Shown: piece by piece, positions 58,827 to 64,000 of the stretch | Layout of the letters: each line of letters begins with the position of its first letter | Numbering within the stretch: position 1 is the stretch's first letter | Source: Candidatus Obscuribacterales bacterium | GTDB taxonomy: Bacteria; Cyanobacteriota; Vampirovibrionia; Obscuribacterales; Obscuribacteraceae | Reading direction: 5' to 3' | Assembly (NCBI GenBank): GCA_019637435.1 | Contig: JAHBVO010000003.1 | Location: 62,001 to 126,000 of the forward strand | Length of the DNA: 64,000 nt | Program-made: the position numbers and the translations under genes | Notes under the pieces: generated by a model | Database searches by the model: none | Told to the model about the DNA's origin: nothing | The model's input: only the letters and a program-made list of their open reading frames with translations

Positions 58827-60020
58827 TTAAAGCATTGCCAGCGCAGAAGCGGCGAGCATCGCCGCACCGATTGGGAGCGCGTCTTCGTTCACATCAAAGG
58901 TTGCGGTGTGCAAGAAGCGCTCAGAGCCGGGGATTTGAACACCCAGACAAATAAAGCACGAAGGATATTTGTCCGAGAGGAAGCTGAAGTCCTCTGCACC
59001 CATTTTCATCGTAGCCTCGATAATCGCCTCACGGCCGATCATTTCAGTCGCGACTTTCTCGACTATCTGGACGGCTTCCGGATGATTGACGACCGCCGGA
59101 TTCTCGGTAATGTAGTGCAACTCATACGAGCCGCCCATCACCTCAGCGATCCGACAGGCGTTCTCGAGTTCAGCGCGGACAACTTTGTGCGTATCCGCGT
59201 GAAAGTAACGCACCGTTCCAGTGAGTTCCACCGAATCGGCGACGATGTTGTTTTTAAACGTATTGCTTCTGATACCACCGATGGTGACAACTGCCGGGTC
59301 CAGGGCCGAAATTCTGCGGGACACGATTGTCTGAATCGCCTGCACAACTTGGCTGGCCACCACAATCGCGTCGACTCCAAGCTCGGGCCAGGCGGCATGG
59401 CAGCCGCGCCCCTGCAACTTTATATTGAAACTGTCACAAGCGGCCAGCAATGGACCAGACTTCAACGCGATTTTGCCGGTTTCCAATTCAGGAAAAACGT
59501 GAAGCGCCACAACCCGCTTGGCGCCTTCGAACGCGCCGTCGTTGATCATCAAACTAGCACCGCTAAGACCGTCCTTGTTGGTCGACTCCTCTGCCGGCTG
59601 AAATGCGATCCGGATGCGCCCATTTTTCGGCGGGTCCAGGGCAAGCATCTGGGCTGCACCAAGCCCGCATGCGGTATGAACATCATGTCCGCAAGCATGC
59701 ATTACACCTTTGTTCTTCGAACAATACGATTTGTCGTTTGACTCTTCGATTGGCAGAGCATCCATGTCCGCGCGAATGACGACCATGTCGCCCGAGCCTT
59801 CGCCGATGTCGACGATAACTCCAGTGCCACCGACGCCTGATTTCGGTTTCAAACCAAACTTTTTCAAAGTCTCGACGACAAATTCGGCGGTTTTGTTTTC
59901 CTCGAAACTCAGTTCGGGATTGGCGTGAATGTGGCGCCTGTAGCTGAGAAGGTCGTCTTGAATGGCTTTAGCTCGTTCAAGGATCGCAGCACTGGAAATC
60001 TGTTTAGTCAAACTGGTCAT
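58827..60020 (-). CDS. M20 family amidohydrolase (hippurate hydrolase/IAA-amino acid hydrolase type)
   Basis: A 397-residue M20D amidohydrolase. Metal and catalytic residues are visible: DALPIEES with following CSKNKGVMHACGHDVHTA (the family HACGHD motif, residues about 100-115), QPAEESTNKDGLSGA (glutamate), ALHVFPELETGKI, GRGCHAAWPELGVDAIV and MGAEDFSFLSDKYPSCF with the final metal histidine region. It cleaves N-acyl amino acids. The length is normal. No signal peptide; cytosolic. The ATG at 60020 is the family-consistent start. Confidence 0.92.
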   Translation of the reverse strand: MTSLTKQISSAAILERAKAIQDDLLSYRRHIHANPELSFEENKTAEFVVETLKKFGLKPKSGVGGTGVIVDIGEGSGDMVVIRADMDALPIEESNDKSYCSKNKGVMHACGHDVHTACGLGAAQMLALDPPKNGRIRIAFQPAEESTNKDGLSGASLMINDGAFEGAKRVVALHVFPELETGKIALKSGPLLAACDSFNIKLQGRGCHAAWPELGVDAIVVASQVVQAIQTIVSRRISALDPAVVTIGGIRSNTFKNNIVADSVELTGTVRYFHADTHKVVRAELENACRIAEVMGGSYELHYITENPAVVNHPEAVQIVEKVATEMIGREAIIEATMKMGAEDFSFLSDKYPSCFICLGVQIPGSERFLHTATFDVNEDALPIGAAMLAASALAML

Positions 60021-60228
60021 GTCTTTTCACCCGCGGAACGGCTCGATGCAGTGCCGCTTCATGGCGCTGCAAGCCGCCCATTTTAAACTTTTGCGCATCG
60101 CTTGTCACCTCATGCGCTCTAAGGTTCCAAACTGGAGAAAAACGAATCGCCGCTCCAGAACTCAACCTTGGTCACCCAGGTTGAATTGAAACGACGCTTC
60201 GCTCTCTTCTTCTTTTTAAACTGGCAAT

Positions 60229-60420
60229 CTAACTGGCAACAGGGAGCTCTGCCATCTTGTACGAGGAGGATTTAACGGATTCCTGCCTCGTCCAGATTCC
60301 GGCGGAACTGCTAGCGGGCTCGGCTTTTCGCCGCTCGTATTCCAATCGAACATGAAGGGGGTGTTGTTTCACGTAGTCGGAAATTCTAGTAAATGAATCG
60401 AACTCAACTTTTGCAATCAT
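60229..60420 (-). CDS. possible small protein
   Basis: A 63-residue frame with GGAGATGAG upstream of its ATG. It starts with MIAKVEFDSFTRISDYVKQH and is charged and helical, with a Ser-rich end. No family. Coding supported only by the ribosome site. Confidence 0.35.
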   Translation of the reverse strand: MIAKVEFDSFTRISDYVKQHPLHVRLEYERRKAEPASSSAGIWTRQESVKSSSYKMAELPVAS

Positions 60421-60539
60421 CTTTGCTCATCTCCGTGGGGTGTTCGAAGCTTGGCTGTGATGCGATAGTACGATTTCAGCGCCTCTCCGGATATGGAACA
60501 AACCGCACAGCATTCTGCGCAAACCCGCAGAACAGTCCT

Positions 60540-60930
60540 ACGATATCCCGGCGCATCAGCAAATCCCGGCAAGGACATGCCTACTATATCTAAGCGTATT
60601 AGCAAATCCCGGCAAACGCCGACGAAACAGGGCTTTTGGACCTACTCACCCGGTCGCCTCGCTCCGAAAATCTGGATTTGGCTACGCTGGAATGACGGAT
60701 TCGGCGAAAAGTGGCAATCGTACGTAGCCAAATCCAGATCGGGTCAGAGTACCAGATATCCAAAACCCCTGCAGGAAGCCTGCCTTGAACATAAAGCTAT
60801 CACGATATTTTATAGTAGTAAGGATCTGCGTAGCCAAATCCAGATCGGGCCAGAGTACCAGATCCCCAAAGCCCCTACGGTGAGCCTAGTCTTGAGCAAA
60901 AAACTATCACGATATTTTATAGTAGTAAAT
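60540..60930. repeat. repeat block with CTACTATA motifs and 106-bp tandem units
   Basis: First part: CTACGATATCCCGGCGCATCAGCAAATCCCGG (60539) and CTACTATATCTAAGCGTATTAGCAAATCCCGG (60591) are direct repeats. Second part: two units of 106 bases beginning TAGCCAAATCCAGATCGGG (60725, 60831), each ending CACGATATTTTATAGTAGTA. A GGCTACGCTGGAATGACGGATTCGGCGAAAAGTGGCAAT element near 60670 belongs to the GGCTA/GACGGAttt hairpin family. It lies downstream, on the minus strand, of the DUF5134-thioredoxin gene. Confidence 0.85.
60918..60925 (-). other. TATAGTAG gene-end motif
   Basis: TATAGTAGTAAATTT, minus strand AAATTTACTACTATA, 15 bases beyond the hairpin of the DUF5134-thioredoxin gene. Confidence 0.5.
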
Positions 60931-60939
60931 TTGGGGAGA

Positions 60940-60967
60940 CAGAGGGTTGGGCGGTGCCAACCCTCTG
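60940..60967 (-). terminator. terminator hairpin after DUF5134-thioredoxin gene
   Basis: A perfect 11-bp stem CAGAGGGTTGG (60940-60950) with CCAACCCTCTG (60957-60967), 13 bases after the stop. Confidence 0.8.
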
Positions 60968-60979
60968 AGCAAGCAGGTT

Positions 60980-61957
60980 CTAGTTGCCGCCGAGATTCTT
61001 CTGGAGGAAGTTCTGCATCGCAGCCTCGTCGGCGAAGCCGTCGAGTTTGTCGATGACCTTTCCGTCCTTCACGACCGCGATAGCGGGACACTCCTTCGAG
61101 CCCAGCCAGGCGCAGGCGTTGGGCGCCTTGTCCTTCTGGAGGCGAACGAAGCGTGCCTTGTTCGAAAACGTCCCCGCCAGCTTTTCGTAAACCGGAATTT
61201 CCGTGGCACAGTTGACGCATCCACCGGAAACCAGCACAACGACGGTTCCACACTGGCTGCCGACGGTGAGCGGGAAGTCCGAGTCATCGACGACGGTGAC
61301 ACCATCGGCAGTGCTCGCCACCTGATGCCGCGTGTCCGTGCTCACCGACTGCACCTCACTGGGCGTCATCGTCATGTGATGATGACTGTGTCCGGCGAAC
61401 GCCGCAGGCCACACCGTCATGATCAGCATGACCAGCGACATCATGAAGTGCGCGCCGTCCTGACCAAAAGACAGCCACGAGGGCTTCTTGAAGTCGAGAC
61501 TGAGCCGGTAGACGTAGTACGAACCGAACCAGGTCCAGTAGGCGGCGAAGGCGAGCGTCACCAGCCAGTGCTGGATCGGCTGCGCGAACATCCAGTACAT
61601 ACCGAACAGCATGGCGGCGTGCGCGAAGTCATACCACTGCTTGTTGTACGCGAGCTTGCGACCATAGGTGAAAGCGCGCACCAGATACCAGAGCGTGCCG
61701 AGCGTGAACAGCGACGTCCACACGAACACCGGCACCGGCAGCCACGCAGGCGTGAGGCAGGCGGACATGCCGAGCAGACAGGCACCGTGCCAGAATTCGT
61801 TTTCGCCGTCGTAGTAGCCGTTGGCCGTCCGCAGATAGCCGGGGCTCACGAGACGAAACAGATAGAAGAGAGTGCCGCCGAGGAACAACAGCGACAAAGC
61901 GACAGAGACCCAGTCGAAACTCATCGATTGAGTCATCATGTGGTGGTCATGATGCAT
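60980..61957 (-). CDS. DUF5134-like membrane domain fused to thioredoxin-like domain
   Basis: A 325-residue protein. Residues about 10-210 hold five to six membrane segments with histidine-bearing motifs typical of DUF5134 (FWHGACLLGMSACL, FAHAAMLFGMYWMF, GAHFMMSLVMLIMT). A short His/Met-rich stretch (GHSHHHMTMTPSEV) joins a thioredoxin-like domain (about 235-325) with VLVSGGCVNCATEIPVYEKL, cysteine pair CxxC, and FVRLQKD. ATG at 61957 opens with MHHDHHMMTQSM; an upstream extension lacks similarity. The combination suggests a copper or redox role at the membrane. This fusion is uncommon. Confidence 0.8.
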   Translation of the reverse strand: MHHDHHMMTQSMSFDWVSVALSLLFLGGTLFYLFRLVSPGYLRTANGYYDGENEFWHGACLLGMSACLTPAWLPVPVFVWTSLFTLGTLWYLVRAFTYGRKLAYNKQWYDFAHAAMLFGMYWMFAQPIQHWLVTLAFAAYWTWFGSYYVYRLSLDFKKPSWLSFGQDGAHFMMSLVMLIMTVWPAAFAGHSHHHMTMTPSEVQSVSTDTRHQVASTADGVTVVDDSDFPLTVGSQCGTVVVLVSGGCVNCATEIPVYEKLAGTFSNKARFVRLQKDKAPNACAWLGSKECPAIAVVKDGKVIDKLDGFADEAAMQNFLQKNLGGN

Positions 61958-62280
61958 AGCAAATCTCCATGCGTTTATTGTGAAACCGAGAGAAGCTCCG
62001 CTCCGAATCGACACTCGCGAACTCAGCACGCAAGCAACACTACCGACGAACAACACTCGCTCGCACAAAGTCACGAGAGAGAGTTATCAGAGTCAGCAGG
62101 AGAACGTGCGGTAAGTCGAATGTGTTTCCAGAACGAGAAGTTTGAAAGTCACATTAGCCTACAAATATGAGCCAGCAGAATTGAACTTGAGAACCTCAAT
62201 ATCGGCACAAAACCACGGCAATCGCCCCAAAATCAACCAACCTCGCCTAGCGCAGCCAATAATCCCCTTCCCGGGGATAC

Positions 62281-62323
62281 GCTAAGGCCCTCTTCACAGG
62301 GATGAGATGAAGAGGGCCTCAGC
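62281..62323 (-). terminator. hairpin downstream of TPR gene
   Basis: A stem of 16 positions (one mismatch): GCTAAGGCCCTCTTCA with TGAAGAGGGCCTCAGC, loop of 11. No T-tract on the minus strand, 34 bases after the stop. Confidence 0.7.
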
Positions 62324-62357
62324 AGTGAGCAGCAATGTCGAAGAACCGCCTGCGCGG

Positions 62358-62984
62358 CTACTTCCGAAGTCTTCTCATTCGCGCCAGATCATTACGCGCG
62401 ATTATGATTTGCGAATCGTCTTCCGAATAAGTGTTCTGATACGTGGTTACAGAGCGCAAGTACATCGCCTCTGCCGTCTCGTAATCGCCAAGCATCTCGT
62501 GAACTCGTCCAAGTTTATGCACCACGAAAGCGGCTTGTTCGCTAATTTTGCCGTACGCTTTTTCTTGAATAGCCAAAGCTGGCTCAAGATGCGCTTTTGC
62601 CTCTGCAAACTGATCGAGCTTGTAATTCACAAAAGCCAGTTCGATCAGAACAGGCGCAACTGCCGGATGTTTTTCACCGTAAGATTTCTGGGCAAACACA
62701 AGAGCCTTTTCCAGTGTTTCAGCCGCTTTCACAACATTATCGTTTCGCAAATAATGGCGAACAAGTTTGTTGTAGACCTCGATTACCGACTCCTTGCTGG
62801 ACTTGTCGTTTTGCAATTCGCTCAGACGGCTAATGATGCCTGCTTCAACTTCCGCATCAGCAACAGCCTCGACCGGAATCGTCGTCGTCATCGTAATGCC
62901 GACTTCCCCTGGAGAGAAGTCCTCCATCTCGCTTGCGATCGTAGAACTGAAAGTGTTCGTCACGGTGTATCGAGTTTCGGTCAT
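62358..62984 (-). CDS. TPR protein
   Basis: A 208-residue protein with ATG at 62984 (GGGAAAC upstream). After an N-terminal 55 residues (MTETRYTVTNTFSSTIAS), there are three or four tetratricopeptide repeats of the TPR_10/12 type: ESVIEVYNKLVRHYLRND, AAETLEKALVFAQKSYGEKHP, AEAKAHLEPALAIQEKAYG and AEAMYLRSVTTYQNTYSE. Kinesin-light-chain-like TPRs mediate protein contacts. Alone on its strand; role unknown. Confidence 0.8.
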   Translation of the reverse strand: MTETRYTVTNTFSSTIASEMEDFSPGEVGITMTTTIPVEAVADAEVEAGIISRLSELQNDKSSKESVIEVYNKLVRHYLRNDNVVKAAETLEKALVFAQKSYGEKHPAVAPVLIELAFVNYKLDQFAEAKAHLEPALAIQEKAYGKISEQAAFVVHKLGRVHEMLGDYETAEAMYLRSVTTYQNTYSEDDSQIIIARNDLARMRRLRK

Positions 62985-63368
62985 TTTTGTTTCCCACCAT
63001 ACGCTAGTTGTGGAGCCGCTTTCACAGTGGACTCGCGCCGCGCAATCGATGTTCCGACTGCTGCTCGCTTGCGTTCTCCGTCGCAAGTGATATTCGGAGA
63101 TGCAAGGACGACTATCTTGAGATATCCAGCACGAGGATCCTGTGAACCACTTTAAGTTATCTAAAAGTGCTGTCAAGGGACGAGTCTTTTAACCTTCAAG
63201 GGTCAAACAGCAGGCGCTTCCAAAACGCGCACAATCACTGCCTCTCGAGGGTTCGCTTTGCAACAAGAGCCAACAATATCAGAGGAATTTAAACTTGCAC
63301 GTTTCGTTTGCCACGGTCGAACAGTTTCCACTTGAACGACTGACCGCACTATCAGCCAAAGACCATAT

Positions 63369-64000
63369 CTACATCTGGCTGGCCGCAAAGTAAGGCGCGA
63401 GGTTCGAAAACGTCTCCACGTCCTTGATAATAGCTTGCGGAATCAGGCTTGGAGACTGCTGTTTGATGCTCGGCATTTTCTTGATCGCAGTGCCAATCGC
63501 GAGCAATTCAATAACGCCACCGCCTAGATCGTAAACGTAGGTTTTCACACCGACGACATCTTCTGCGCCGCAACCGGCCGCGTCTTCCTCGATCATTGAC
63601 AGCGCCTTGATTCGAGCCTGATAGATCAAATAGGTAAGCTCTTTTACCTCGCCACGAACAAAACTCTTCAGCATCGCCTTGACACCACCGGCGAAACCAA
63701 CAGAAAAAACCGATACGCCCAAAACCAGCTTCACAGGAACATAACCGGCGTGAATCACATTCCACATCTCTTCGTTCGTAAGATCGCTTGTGATGGGCGC
63801 CTCCATGTACTCGGCGGGCAGACCAGGATGGTGCGAAGCGGTTCCAATCATCAGCATTTCTTGAATGCCGATTAAAGATGAAATCGTAGTTTGAATACCA
63901 AGCACCGCATTTGCTCCAGCTTCACGAGCTTCAGCGGTAATTCGCTCAAGAGCAAGGTGGCGAGTCTTGTTTAGCATATTCGAGTATTCGATTACCTCAC
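63369..64000 (-). CDS. YbjQ/DUF74-like heavy-metal-binding-domain protein, 5' end missing
   Basis: At least 209 residues; the frame is open through the window end (EVIEYSNMLNKTRH), so the N-terminus is missing. LALERITAEAREAGANAVLGIQTTIS fits the YbjQ/DUF74 pattern (pentameric proteins with a metal-binding proposal). A second module (GEVKELTYLIYQARIKALSM, GCGAEDVVGVKTYVYDLGGGVIELLAIGTAI) repeats it, so two DUF74-like domains in tandem. The next 380 bases before the TPR gene hold no gene. Confidence 0.75.
   Translation of the reverse strand, partial: EVIEYSNMLNKTRHLALERITAEAREAGANAVLGIQTTISSLIGIQEMLMIGTASHHPGLPAEYMEAPITSDLTNEEMWNVIHAGYVPVKLVLGVSVFSVGFAGGVKAMLKSFVRGEVKELTYLIYQARIKALSMIEEDAAGCGAEDVVGVKTYVYDLGGGVIELLAIGTAIKKMPSIKQQSPSLIPQAIIKDVETFSNLAPYFAASQM

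Noticed and set aside
1..64000. tRNA or rRNA genes
   Set aside because: I searched for T-arm (GTTCRA) and cloverleaf patterns by eye and saw no convincing candidate; a covariance-model scan would settle it.

Overview
This 64 kb window is bacterial chromosome of moderate G+C. It holds about 50 protein genes separated by unusually long, repeat-rich intergenic regions. I see no tRNA, rRNA, CRISPR array, transposase or phage block. Single-gene taxonomy is weak here. The mix of a large hybrid kinase, paired Rieske proteins, Fur-family regulators, conflict-type domains and long intergenic repeats would suit a large-genome, free-living bacterium of a poorly sampled lineage; a non-photosynthetic relative of Cyanobacteria (Melainabacteria/Obscuribacterales type) is possible, but this is only a guess. 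Genes fall into two styles. Some are strongly G/C-biased at the third codon position (FtsH-like, GH1, GH144, Rieske, macro-like pair, sigma factor). Others are less biased (the metallophore-like locus, the kinase, the 49-55 kb hypotheticals).

Layout: 1-2.1 kb, the end of an FtsH-like AAA+ protease gene and a small partner gene. 2.2-3.8 kb, two arrays of a 73-bp palindromic repeat flanking a PLD-nuclease/XRE fusion. 4.0-9.6 kb (minus), an ABC exporter, a GH144 endo-beta-1,2-glucanase-like enzyme, a GH1 beta-glucosidase and a membrane protein. 10.7 kb, TerC. 12.2-14.2 kb, a protein with two apparent effector-associated (death-like) domains and a YwqK/MORN-like lipoprotein. 15.1-17.0 kb, two tandem leucyl-aminopeptidase-N-domain (macro-like) proteins with C-terminal CxxC plus a helical partner. 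17.7-21.5 kb (minus), MBL hydrolase, an unknown, a Rieske oxygenase and a ZIP transporter. 22-25.1 kb, a DUF4253 protein, a methyltransferase and ACMSD. 25.2-29.3 kb, a split response regulator and a one-protein phosphorelay. 30-33.5 kb (minus), CooC-like ATPase, Rieske oxygenase and [2Fe-2S] ferredoxin.

The 33.5-49 kb region looks metal-responsive. Six Fur-box-like sites and a separate set of Zur-like sites lie beside a putative metallophore biosynthesis operon (Y4yA-like PLP decarboxylase, SbnA-like synthase-rhodanese fusion, class-V PLP enzyme, FAD oxidoreductase, GNAT), an MFS transporter, a His-rich metal-binding protein, an orphan 514-residue protein with a methyltransferase, two Fur-family regulators, and an AspH-type hydroxylase. 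From 49 to 64 kb come an esterase, a toxin/immunity-like pair, two secreted paralogues, a HEAT protein, a Cys-rich mini-protein, a sigma-70 factor, an M20 amidohydrolase, a DUF5134-thioredoxin fusion, a TPR protein and a YbjQ-like protein cut by the window edge.

The most striking unexplained signal is intergenic. At eight or nine loci the 3' end of a gene is followed by a GC-rich hairpin, usually a short CTACTATA (or TATAGTAG) motif, and usually a locus-specific tandem array of 73-151-bp palindrome-bearing units. Several arrays share a GACGGAttt/aaTCCGTC hairpin core. The pattern looks like a gene-end-associated repeat system and is the main candidate for something undescribed.
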